Assembly (NCBI GenBank): GCA_015680685.1
Contig: MNCI01026893.1
Location: forward strand, 155,804 to 219,803
DNA length: 64,000 nt
Direction of reading: 5' to 3'
Origin: Gnetum montanum
Lineage: Eukaryota; Streptophyta; Gnetopsida; Gnetales; Gnetaceae
Shown here: one piece after another, positions 35,362 to 46,699 of the stretch
How positions within the stretch are numbered: position 1 is the first letter of the stretch
Layout of the letters: every line of letters starts with the position of its first letter
Made by a program: the position numbers and the translations under genes
Notes under the pieces: model-generated
Told to the model about the DNA's origin: nothing
The model's input: only the letters and a program-made list of their open reading frames with translations
The model's database searches: none

Positions 35362-36161
35362 CAGCGTATACACCTAGCGTCCACAACATCTACGTCCAAG
35401 CTCACATACGCTTAGCACATCCAGCGTATACACCCAGAGTCTACACTCACCTGATATAGTGTATACGCCCAGCAAATGTAACATACTGTCCACTTGTAAA
35501 TTTCACGCTTTTGCACTCAGTCAACGTGCCACGTGTCTCCCAACTCAATTCTAACATCAAAACCTGTATAAAAGCCCCAATTTTCATTAGATCCTAGTTA
35601 GTTGGCAAATTCTAGAGAAAACCAGAGAGTAGAGACGTTGAGAAATAGAGCAAAAAAAACCTTATACGCTGGACAACCCTGTATGCTCAACATACAGCCT
35701 CTACACTGTGCCTATAGTGCAAACCAACCTACAATCATCCTTGCATTCACCGGGGCTTTTCGTTCACCTTGTGTCCAAGTCACAACTGCATTAGATTGGT
35801 GCATTGTACTCTCATTTTGAAATGCCATTGTTACATTTTCTTCCTAAAATTGTTTAGAGTTTGCATTAATTACTGCATGTATTCTATTTACGTTTGTTTA
35901 CGTCTATGCTCTGTGCGCATCAATTACGCTGTTTACGCTCTGATTTACGCCTGTTATGCTATTTACGTATAACCTAGCGTATAGCACTTCGGTGTACATT
36001 CTGGGAAATCCTTGTCTGATCCGCGTGCGGACCACTTAAGGTACTCTGCCTTCGTCCATTTCAGCTGACCCTCAGGCAAAGGTAGGGTCTTCTGTGCGTG
36101 TTCAGTGATCCCACGGTCTCTTTTTCCTTCCAGCCAGAGACCGATGATTTCAGATGGTATA
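35362..36161 (+). repeat. 5' LTR of D, truncated at its upstream end
   Basis: Homologous to 52332-53144 of the 3' LTR. The first 500 bp or so of the LTR are absent and unrelated sequence stands to the left. It ends GATGGTATA and the primer site follows. Confidence 0.85.
35530..35574 (+). promoter_or_regulatory. LTR core promoter of D: G-box plus TATA box
   Basis: CACGTG at 35530-35535 (context GCCACGTGTC, ABRE-like) and TATAAAAG at 35567-35574. The same pair stands in the 3' LTR and, partly decayed, in N. Confidence 0.68.
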
Positions 36162-36166
36162 GAAAT

Positions 36167-36184
36167 TGGAGCTAGAAGGAGGGC
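36167..36184 (+). other. Primer-binding site of D (tRNA-Asn)
   Basis: TGGAGCTAGAAGGAGGGC, 5 nt after the LTR end, one mismatch to the consensus. Confidence 0.83.
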
Positions 36185-36966
36185 CTCTGCCTAAAACCTT
36201 ACCTACAAGCTACCCAGCTTTTACGCTGTTGGATGTTTACACTGCTGACCATACACCGACCCTTTTTGAAAACCTCCCAGCATTTACGCTGTACAGTCTA
36301 AAACCTTACCCACAAACAATCCAGCGTCTATGCTATTCAGCATCTATGCTACTCTGTTTAAAACTCACCATCTGTAAGTCTCCCAGCATCTACGCTGTCA
36401 ACCATACGCTGACTCTGTCTGCAACATCCCCAACGTCTATGCTACCGAATATACGTTGTATGCTTTATGCTATCCGCTATACGTTGTAGACCCTGTCTAT
36501 GCTATACGCTGATGCTGTGCATTTTACATTGTAGACTTTGTCTACATTGCACACACAACCCTTTTTACACTATTAACACACACGCTACCTACTTTACACT
36601 GTAGACCTTGTCTATGTTGCACACAAGACTCCATCTACGCTGTATACGCCACTGCTACGTTTACATTGAACATCCTATGTTGTAAACTCATTTACGATGT
36701 TGTCCATACATTACATTCTGTTCCTTGTAATCCTATTTACGTTGCACACTGACGCTATATACGCTACTTAGCGTATACGCTATACGATTTACGTCGTAGA
36801 CTCGTCTACGCTGACCCTCTACGCTCGATATCTATACATTGTGTATTCTGTCATTATATGTCGGACGTTGAAGTGTATACATTGTACGTTAGCAACGTGA
36901 GTTTACGCCGCACTCAGTACACTAATTTCACATCTCTATATAGTGTCATATTCTCAACAAGTCATC
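36185..36966 (+). repeat. Leader of D with TACGCT-type repeats
   Basis: Words such as tacgctgt, tgtagacc and gtctacgct recur over the whole interval. One exact GCGTATACGC lies at about 36773. Non-coding leader before the gag ATG. Confidence 0.75.
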
Positions 36967-39900
36967 ATGAACACTGCAAACACCACTGCTACCACCACCC
37001 AAGTCACCGACATCGTAGGCACCATGGCTGTCCAACAACCTGTGGTCCAACAGCCTACAGTAAAACCCACAGCGGGGCCTCGCCAATCCCTTAGGTTGCA
37101 AGGGAGAAACCCATCATCAAACATCATAACCCAAGACCAATACAACTTCATATGTGTGAAGATACAAGCTGGCCTAGCTGTAGATAGAGCCAAAATAAAA
37201 GTAAAGAGGCAATATGAACTCTTTTACAGGGGGGTGAGAGTTCATCCCTTTCTCATACGACATCATACCTCTCCCAGAGCCTTACTCAGAGCTCATCACA
37301 CAACTCCTCCTACAAAGGAGCCAATCTCTAGATCAGCCTACAGTAGATCCTCAACCGGAAGAGGAGGATGAGTTCGCTGCCCAATCTGAACATGAAGACT
37401 CGTACCACACCCTTAGCCGACAAACCCATATCAACCCCATGTTTCATCCAGGCATAGGGAAAATCATGCCCCTCCAACCCCTCAGGTTCACCCAGGCACA
37501 AATACCTCTACCAGAAACATTAGCACTTGTTCATGTTCCTCCTCCAAGTGACCCACAAACCAATACGCTCCCTCTCGCTATCATCCTTGCTGCAGCCGTA
37601 GGTCCATCTTCGCAAGTATCACCCCCTCACAATAACATGGGAGCAACCTTCTCGCCCTGCATGATTGGAATGCCACACGTGATACTGGCATCTATGTCTG
37701 CTCACTATATCCCCCACATCCAAACACACGGAGCCCCCTCCACCGCTGTAACCCAACAGGGGGTTCCTTCAAAAAATCTGGCCGGGCAATGGGCAGCGAT
37801 GGGCGTTCAATCGCATCAACCCCCTCACCACAACCTACCACCTCATACGATTCCACATGCCAACATTCCCCAAGTACAACCGCAACCACAACAACAACAA
37901 CCTCTCACCTATAATGTGCCATCCCTAGTGCCACACACTATAAACATTCCACAAGTACAACCGTCGACTGCACAGCTTTTAGCCTTTCAACCTACTATTC
38001 AACAATCTAATCTGTACAATGTACCACCTCCCCAAGCTGCCATGTCACCTAGTGCTCAAGACTGGGTAGATGCTAAAAAATTAATGCAGGAATTAACTGA
38101 CGAGGTCAAACGCCTCAAAACAGCTGCTGACGGAGAGTTGAAGGTAGTGGACTTTTACCACGATGACCCCATCAGCTCTTCCGTTCCTCCCCTAACCTTT
38201 CCCAAAGGTATATCATTACCCATGCTAACCAAATATAATGGGGAGACGGATCCCAATGCTCACCTAATAACATTTAGATTAGAATACGTGTTGCTCCAGG
38301 CGTGGCCCCATGCCATTTTATGAGTATTCTTTATGTCCCTCGCAGGGAGAGCACTCGATTGGTACTGGGCCTTCGCGAGAAATTCCATATTTTCCCTGGA
38401 AGAGTTGATACATCAATTTGTGACCAAGTTCAAGTATAACTTGAAACCTGAAGAGATACTTGATAGCCTTATACAGGTTAAACAAGCACCTCTGGAACCT
38501 GTATAAAAATTCATCCAGAGGTGGAGCACCGCTCTCAATGAGCTACATGAGCCAATCCCCCAGACATATCTGCTCACCATTCTAAAGGGGGCTATTAATG
38601 ACTTTTTCAAATCCAAGTTATCTTACCTCAATGTGCATAACCTTAATCAAGCCTTTGTACAAATTAAAAATATAGAAGAGGTGGCTCAAAATAGCCACGA
38701 TCTGCCTATTTAGCCTTCAAAAATCAACACAGTAAAAAGGATAAAGAAAAGGCTAAAGTAACTATAGTAGCAATAGTGGAAATGCAACAAGCAAATGTGG
38801 CACAACCAAACAAGCTGCATGCTGCCCCTATTAATTATACTAAACCTACTCCTACGATTGCACTAGAATCATCATCATCGCATAACCCAACACCAAACCG
38901 TATGAGAAACTTTGAGAGGAAAGAACCCTCCCAATACATGCCGCTGCCTATGAAGCCATCCCAGCTATTCAACCAACTACTGAAGGTTGGATTAATGAAA
39001 CAAAAATAGTTATCTCCTATGGCCATCCAGAGACATGATCGGTTCTATCAACTCATTCAAAACCCAAGCCTAGCAACACCGGATGAGCCTCCAGTACCCA
39101 AAGGTTTTAGAATGGCTCGCTTCTGCGACTATCACCAAGGCAACGGGCATGGCACAGATTACTGTTTCACACTGAAACAAGACATACAACGAATGATCGA
39201 CGGAGGCCAAATCACTTTTGATGAGGCCAACCTGGTCCAATCGCAGAACCAGGCTATGGGGGTGTATAAAGATCCTTTGAATACTAAAGAAGCACTGTAC
39301 GTTATTAACACAATCTTCCTAGATAATGAACCTGAGACGTCAACTATTAATACTGTCTACTCTAACCATGAGCAACAAATGCCTAACAAGCCATTTGTAG
39401 TTTACGTTCCTCCTGCTGCATCAACATCCATCCCCCAACCATTATACGCTCCGCAGCAGCCATATGTTATCTGAGTACCCTCTGCCATAGCCACTGCTGA
39501 TACCACGACACACGAAAAATCATACGTGGTGCGTGTACCTCCTGCCATCACTACCCCAAATCTTCCAACCCCTCCTACTCGGCCTGCCCCTTTCGTAGTC
39601 CGAGTACCACCCGCAGTCGCAACAGCGGAGGTCTAACCTTTGCCTAAACGAACCCCATACATCGTTAGGACACCCGAAAGTCCTAATGATTACCAATCCT
39701 CCACCTCCCAAACACAAAGTAAACCCAGTCCTTATGTCATCAGGGTGCCCAGCCAGCCTTCTTCTCAACAACATCCGACTATCCAACAGCAACCTCACCT
39801 GACTATCCAACCGCAACCTCACCTGACTCCATACGTCATATGAATCCCAAGGCAACCTGAGGCCTCAAAACCAACCACGCATCCATTCCACACATGAGAA

Positions 39901-41193
39901 CGCTTAGCAGATAAGCTTACGCATGAACGCTTGGAGAAGGAGCATCAACGGTTAGCCATAGGGCCACCTAAACCCACTCCACTTAACGCAGTACCAATGA
40001 TGCTACCTAACAGTTAACCAAACACAGGACATGAAGGTGAACCATCTAACAAACATGATACATCTAAAACAATGACCCTGGGAAAAATTAACAAACAAAC
40101 GATGCACAAAATAAAACTGTTGGGCCCAATGGACCAAGTCACCGCTAATAAAAATACACCCAAGAGTAGAGACTTAGCAATAGCCTGAACCCAAGTCACA
40201 CAAGAACTCAAGCAAAAGAATACTTCATTGAGCTTATATGACTTAGTTCTAACATCCCAAACACATAGTGAAGCTTTGGTGCGCATGCTAACGTCAATCT
40301 CAGTAAGCAAGGACTTGCCCCGAAACGAACCTTCAATTCATGTGGTAATGTACTCACGCCAAGGGTTAATCTCCAAACCATTAAGTTTCCACGATGATAA
40401 TATCAAGGTGGATAAGAAAATAGGGGAAATAACAACAGCCCCCATGTTCATAACAATACAGATGAACCAATTCAAAATACATAGGGTCCATGTAGACGAT
40501 GGAGCTGCCACAAATGTAGTACCATATCCCATCATTGAACAGCTAGGGCTTATAGAGTTAATCAGACCGACTACGACCATATGCCTAAAATCATTCAGCG
40601 GGTCGCGTGTGATAGTTAAGGGTACAATCAACCTAGACTTCATAGTAGGGGATCAATTCCCCACATCTGCTGACTTCGTAGTAATCGATGAAATGCCAAG
40701 ATTTAACCTAATATTAGGAAGGCCTTGGTTAGCCCAGCTGAAAGCAGTCTCATCCCCTATACACCAAGAGATTCATTTGCCTTACGAAGGTGGTCAAATC
40801 ATCATACACGGGGAGGCTGCTACACCCATCATTTCATCATACATGGACATAGACCAAGGCTCAGAGGTTAAGCTCGAAGAGCCTAAACCAAATGACATAA
40901 ATGAACAACAATCGGTAGGCGGTAATCCTTTAAACACAGAACAAGATTCACCCAAAAAAGAAATACTTGCGCCTGACATTGTACATACACCTCCTCAATT
41001 AGAAACTAACACAGAACTCACAACAAATACCAAAATACAAGAAAAGACTAACGTGGGAACCATTCCATCAGACGTCCCTTAGGTCGAATTACCATTCAAC
41101 GTAATCAGCGAAGGGGATGCTGAATATAGAATCATACCCACTAACTCCACTCCCAACATTAAAATGAAAAAAATCAAAAAAATCCTAAAATAA
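36967..41193 (+). pseudogene. gag-pro: gag-protease of D, lightly damaged
   Basis: The ATG at 36967 begins MNTANTTATTTQ. Then LRLQGRNPSSNIITQDQYNF, an acidic block, a 294-codon open stretch (37439-38323) with a Gln/Pro-rich region and DFYHDDPISS, capsid-like segment (38460-38700), zinc-knuckle-like CDYHQGNGHGTDYC (about 39124), Pro-rich PYVIR repeats (39640-39900), and protease in the open stretch 40228-41082. The active-site-like motif is VDDGAATNVVP and the later RFNLILGRPW is conserved. After one TAG the same frame runs through LPFNVISEGDAEY to TAA TAA at 41191, so gag-protease ends well before pol. Retroviral-type aspartic proteases usually show DTG or DSG; the variant here is shared by the other copies. 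Confidence 0.88.
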
Positions 41194-41204
41194 TAATAAC
41201 GCAA

Positions 41205-41450
41205 CTATTTGAAATGACGTTAAACTACAACAAGTCCGAAAAGACATTAAACTGCATTCCAAGTCTGGAATGACGTTAAACTATCATGTACGCAACAACA
41301 TAAAAATAACTATGATCAGCAATGGTCGATCAACAGAGAAATCCACTTGTGTCATCCGAAATGTCCTTTGCTTACACTGGGGCCTGAGATGGCTTTAAAC
41401 TAGTGCGAATCCGGCCCGAAATGACCCTAAACTAGTTCATACACTTACAC
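41205..41450 (+). repeat. TAAACTA-type repeats between gag-protease and antisense gene of D
   Basis: Four or more copies with the core GAYGTTAAACTA or CCTAAACTAGT. They lie between the protease stop and the 3' end of the antisense gene. The rest to 41714 is AT-rich with nothing recognisable. Confidence 0.75.
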
Positions 41451-41714
41451 TTTGTTTTTCTTTTCACTTATCATTTATAATTACATATGTGCATTACACT
41501 TAAAACAGAAAAATAAACCAAAAAATTTTACATTGTCGTGTCATGTGTGCAATTAAACCCAAAATCAATAAATTTTTTTTATATATGCAACGATGTACAA
41601 TTACAAAGGTTAACTATTTTCTTCCATTTGTTCAAAACACCTCAAAATTTTCAATTTACAATTCCCGTATCAATTTGAGTTAGAATAGTTCCACAAAGAA
41701 AAAAAAACTAAAAA

Positions 41715-44700
41715 CTAAGCATCTGGGATGGGAGGATTGTCCCCTTTAGATCCGCTGGCATCAGGGGCCCCCACTCCACTGGGGCCAACTTCTTGGACAT
41801 CATCACCGCCTTCATCCTGAAAGTACAAAAGGAGACAATCAATGTAAGAATAAGAGAACACTAAAATTTCAAACATTGTTTAGAAAATCAATTTCATAAT
41901 GAAAAAATGCTTACCGTAGGAGATCCCCCTAAGCAAAATTCCAGCCGATAAAGAATTTCCTCTTCTGAGACACTTGTCCAATCGGTCCCATCAAGGCCTA
42001 GGTCAACATCTGCCAAGGCCTTCCCCTTGTCAACAGCTGACCAAGTAGGACGTTTTAGAGGGAATTCACCCACTGACACTTCCCCAGAAGCAGTTGTAAT
42101 CACCCTTGTACGCAACTCCATCTCAACAGTTGTGTTTTGGGCAAAAGTATCAAAAGTAGAGCACAAACCCAAACCCTCCACAAACATTTCCAGTTGGCAG
42201 TTTTCAATGGACACTTCCTTTAACAACTTCTTGTAATAGTGTTTGTGGTTATTTTCATCCTGACCCCACTTGCATACCTTGGAAGTGAAAGCTTTTCAAT
42301 CTTGACACTTAAGGTACAGGAGATCTATTTGGGCTTTACGCTCTGCCATTCTCCGAGTCAGAGACGCATGATGATTCAACAAATTCCAATACCTAGTATA
42401 CGTGACCTTAGACATTCGCTGAGAGCGATCACTGCTTAGTTTGGTAGAGGTGAACTCATACCGAGCCTTAAGATCATCATGCTTAACTGACAACTCAGAG
42501 ACTTCCTTTTCCTTTGCTTGGATCTGCAGCCACAATTGTTTGACGAAATGCCTACATGTCCACAGTGACTTGGCGTTGTGAACAAGACCTTCTGCTACTT
42601 CCTCATAAACAGGCCTTGGCACCTGCTCGACTTCTGGGGATAACATGGGCAAAATCTCTATGTTGATTATCTCAGAAGGATCCCACCTCAGTTTGGCACC
42701 TATGTACATGAAAAGAACAAACGTTAAAACAACAAAAATAGGGTGTGAAACTCTAAAGCTGCAAACAATTTGAAACATTTATACCTATTTCAGGGTGGGC
42801 TTCCTAAATTCGCTCCACAACTTCCTCAGAGATCCCAGCCACAAAATCCATTTTACTTGGCATCTCTTTCCAAGTAAATGACCCATGGGTGTAGGATGGA
42901 CTAACCTCTACGGTCCTTTCAGGGGGAACTCTCTTCATCGGTACGTCCAGCCCCGTCATCCTGGTTTCACTACCTTCGTCTGGGAAAGATAAAAACACAA
43001 AAGTAAAATACCATGGAAACAATAGCTAACGAAGTAACATAAAATAAAATAAAAAAGAAAATGTACCATGCTCCTTGTCACCTTCTAGAGGATTGCCTAA
43101 GTCCAACTTTCCTTTAAGAAAGCTGCTGAACATTTGATCAACACCACCCTAGTCATCTAACAGCTCAGTTTTTGTGGTGTCTCCCTTCAACTCTTCTATC
43201 CCTCCTCCCCCCTGATCTTTCTCCACATTTTCCTCCTTAGTGTTTCACTCCCTATTAGTCTCCTCCTCTTCAGTAATCATCTCTAATGCCTACTTCCTCA
43301 CTTCTCGAGTCAACTCTAAAGGTATCAGTGGCATGTAAGCGATCAAAGTAAAAATTATGAACAAAATTAATACAATAAAGAAATAAGTGTACAGAGTCTA
43401 CTCACCTTGGACAGGCATCTTGAATTGTATGCACTTCACTAGTGGCTTGTTGACATTCGAGGTTTCCTCGGTTGAGCATTCGTGCTTAGTTAGCTTCCCC
43501 TTGGCCTTGCCAATGGTCTCTTTCATGACCCATTTGGCTCTTCTCGCAGTGTAACACACATCGTCCCAAACTCTTGTGTGTGTGGATTTATGTACCAGAT
43601 GACCCGCCTGTTGTAATAGACACAGATTCATCAATTCCCTCAGGCGCATCTTGGGACTCGGCAATTTCGAACAAGTGGTTGATCCACGGGTGGGATAGCT
43701 GACCCTGATCCCGTAGAACATACTTGTTGTCTGCGCGAACTACCAGAAACTCGGCTAAGCAGCGTAGGTAGCCGGAAAAGAAGGAAAAGGTGAAGTGGGA
43801 CTGTGCCTCGACATTCGAACAGAATCACACTATCTCCTTATGTAGGCCCAACAACAAAAATTGGGCCCAATTATAGTGCATTCCTGTTTCTAGGACAGTT
43901 CACATGATACGTACAGCCTCAACCCCAAGAATCTGCACGTGGGAGAGGGATTTGGGGAATACCCATGCCCTAAATAGGGGATATAGTTCATTCACCTCCA
44001 TAACCTTTGATTTCCCCTACATTGGGAATCCCTTGGCACCCTTGGCCACGCCCAACCAATCCTTTAATTCACTAACTGTTTGGAGCTCTTTATGAGCCCT
44101 GTCTAAGACTACATTGATACCATCTACTAGTACACCAAATAAGTTCGAAAAGAATTTAGGTGAAAGATGGAAAACTATCTTAACACCCTTAATACGAGTG
44201 TTGTGGTAAGAGATAGACTCATTGAAGGATTCAACGATCCCGATCATTTCCGGTATTGATACATCAGGGCTTGGGGTCGTAAAGAGCTCCATGAGGCCGA
44301 CATTGTCTAAACAATGAGCAATGGATGGCGAAGCATGGGTACACAACCATTTTTGGGCCTTACTGACCTCCCCGAACTTCATCGATAACGTAGTCTCAGT
44401 TCATCCCGTTGTAACAGGGTCCTTGCCAGGAGGTACATAAACTGCAAATACAATTTGAAATCATCATATCAGTATAACTCCCGACAGTTGAACAAACACG
44501 TTAGCACATCTAGGAAATGTTGTTATTTATCTTTCATAGTGGACTTGGATGTGCTGCCTACACCAGAGTCATGGGGGAAGAATGGTCCCTTGTCTAACCA
44601 ATCTTCATGCAACCATCCACGGGCTTGGCACATCGCGAATGCTCTAGGGAACTGTTTGTGAAAATAAAAGATAACACCCTTCATTTGACCTAATACGGTT

Positions 44701-46248
44701 CCACGAAGGGTGGGACCTACCATGAATGTCTCTAGAGAAGTACGAGCTAGAGCAAGTCCATCATCCTCAATGCATATTCTGTCTGAGTTGACTTTAGGAC
44801 TACAAACAAACGGATGTCAAAACAGAAGCAAATGCCAAATGGCGAAAGGGAACGATCAACTTAGACGGTCCTGCCTATCCACCTGGTACACTGTGCTAGG
44901 AGGGTTTTGGAATAGTGTGTGTGCACGCGCAGCTAGGAATAAAGTGTTGTTGAGGTAGTCCTATCCTCATGGTAATTGGGCCCACACGCATGGTAACGGG
45001 CGTGTGGACCTGGGCCCGCGAGAAGAACCATCCTCATTGATAAGCTGCCCCTCGTCGATGTCTTCCATGAAGACCACGAAACCCTCCGTGGCTCCTGGCA
45101 GCATGGCCTCAAGCACGCTCCACACCACCAGTTCACTTAGGTGTGACCAGATAACCACTTCAAAATTGTCCAGCATGAAGGCCAGGAATTCGCACGCACC
45201 TTCTCTGAACGAGACCCCATTATTGTCAACAGTTAGATCCGGGGTAGGTTCATCAGCCTCAATGGGGCCAAACCATGTTAGCACCCCAACGAGCTCAACA
45301 ACCAGGAGAAAAAGCTTAGTGTTCCTGCAAGCAACCAAAATGCCACCATAAAATCAACCATGCATCAAAATGACGCGAAAAACAAAAGTTCACATTGTAA
45401 ACCGACACTTAGAAGAAATTGCTAACTATTTACGCTCAGCGTATACGCTACTTAACCCTGTGTATACGCTGTCAAAAAACTATTTACACTTAGTGTATAT
45501 GCTACCTAACCCGACGTATATGCTGACAACGAACTGTTTACGCTATTGACCCAACCATTTACGCTCAGCGTATACGCAGCAGAAACCCTCAGCGTATACG
45601 CCATAGAAGCCTTTAGCGTAAATAGTCCATGCTAGACACTGAACAAATAGTTTACGTTGAGCCTACTACAAATAAGTTTATGCTAGAAATAGTTCACACC
45701 ATATGCCCTGAAAGTAGGTCTACGTTGTTCACACTTAGCGTATACGCTGTAGAAACCCTCAGTGTATACGATGTAACAGCGTAGACCGTCTACGCTGATA
45801 AAACAGAAAACTTACGCTGATAAAACAGAAGACTTCATGCATAGAAAACTTATTTACACTGTAATATACGCTGATAACACCATCTACGCTTCATGCAAGA
45901 AAAAAGTGTTTATGCTATGCACCGATAAAACAGATTACATCATGATGGTCTACGGTATCGAGACTTTACGCTGTGAACCTACGCTCGACGTATATGCCGA
46001 AACCCACTACGCTAACTCTTTACACTTGGTGTATATGTCGAAGCCCTGTACGAGACTTTCTATGCTACGAAACATGCATAGGCAAAAATAACTAACAGAG
46101 GCAGGATCAGAACCTACTTGTGTGACGATCCAGGCCATGACAGAATCCTTGGCTTGGGCAAGCACTGCAACATAGCCTTGCTCTCCTCTGCGAAGGTCAA
46201 GTCAGGTCCCTTCCTCCCCTAGCCTTCCACTTCATTTCCTTTGCCCAT
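41715..46248 (-). pseudogene. Antisense passenger gene of D, eight exons
   Basis: Inferred exons are 46248-46118, 45324-44875, 44799-44564, 44441-43406, 43315-43067, 42979-42785, 42699-41915 and 41816-41715 (stop TAG). Sites include AA/GTAGGT, TTGCAG/G, CCAAG/GTGAGT, TCCCAG/A, ACG/GTAAGC and TTTCAG/G; exon 2 ends at GC instead of GT. Exon 2 has LFLLVVELVGVL, EFLAFMLDNFEVVIWSHL and NTLFLAARAHTLFQNPP, an FCP1/HAD-like pattern with catalytic Asp lost. Exon 4 begins with KFGEVSKAQKWL and VGLMELF and resembles plant transposon-protein domains. Exon 5 is acidic. Exon 7 (KLRWDPSEI... then KEKEVSELSVKHDD) looks coiled-coil. Exon 8 ends acidic/Pro-rich. A TAG in exon 1, TGA and TAG in exon 2 and a frameshift near 44010 disable it. 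Function unknown. Confidence 0.78.
45420..46080. repeat. GCGTATACGC palindrome cluster in intron 1 of D antisense gene
   Basis: Exact copies lie at 45439, 45568, 45592 and 45740, with many near copies. The same decamer repeats in the D and N LTRs. It sits between the antisense promoter and exon 2. Confidence 0.85.
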
Positions 46249-46500
46249 CTCAGTGTCCTCTACGCTAGGATCGACAGTTCACGTTGAGGGTTGAAACTAT
46301 TTATGCCGACGCTTAAACCTCTACGCTCTGCGTCTACACTGAGGTTTAGCCGTTGGCGTCTAGCTCAGGGTTTTGGTTTTACGCTCACGTTTACGCTTAC
46401 GCTAGGCTTTAGTGAATTATGCTTACACTGGGTTGTCTACACTTAGTTTTTATGCTTGCGATTACGCTGCAGATGCAATGTGACAAATGACCCCCCCCCC

Positions 46501-46514
46501 TCCTTTATATAGGG
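46501..46514 (-). promoter_or_regulatory. Antisense TATA box of D
   Basis: The minus strand reads CCCTATATAAAGGA, about 255 nt upstream of the passenger ATG. The flanking region upstream on the minus strand is GC-rich (GGCGGCAGCGG), unlike the surrounding DNA. Confidence 0.65.
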
Positions 46515-46699
46515 CTCCGTCGCCACTTCCGCTGCCGCCGTTGCCTTGCGTTTCGTCACTTTTTCACTTTTTATATTTTTCTACTTATTTTTGTTGAAAT
46601 TTGCTCAAAAAATAATATATATATATAATAAAACAAAACTTATTACCTCCTGGTTCCCCTGTGAATCCCATCTCATGTGTTTACACCGGACATTCCAGC

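Noticed and set aside
45004-45351. 115-codon plus-strand frame opposite D passenger exon 2
   Set aside because: Shadow of exon 2; the minus strand carries the pattern shared with A and C-right, flanked by splice sites in phase.
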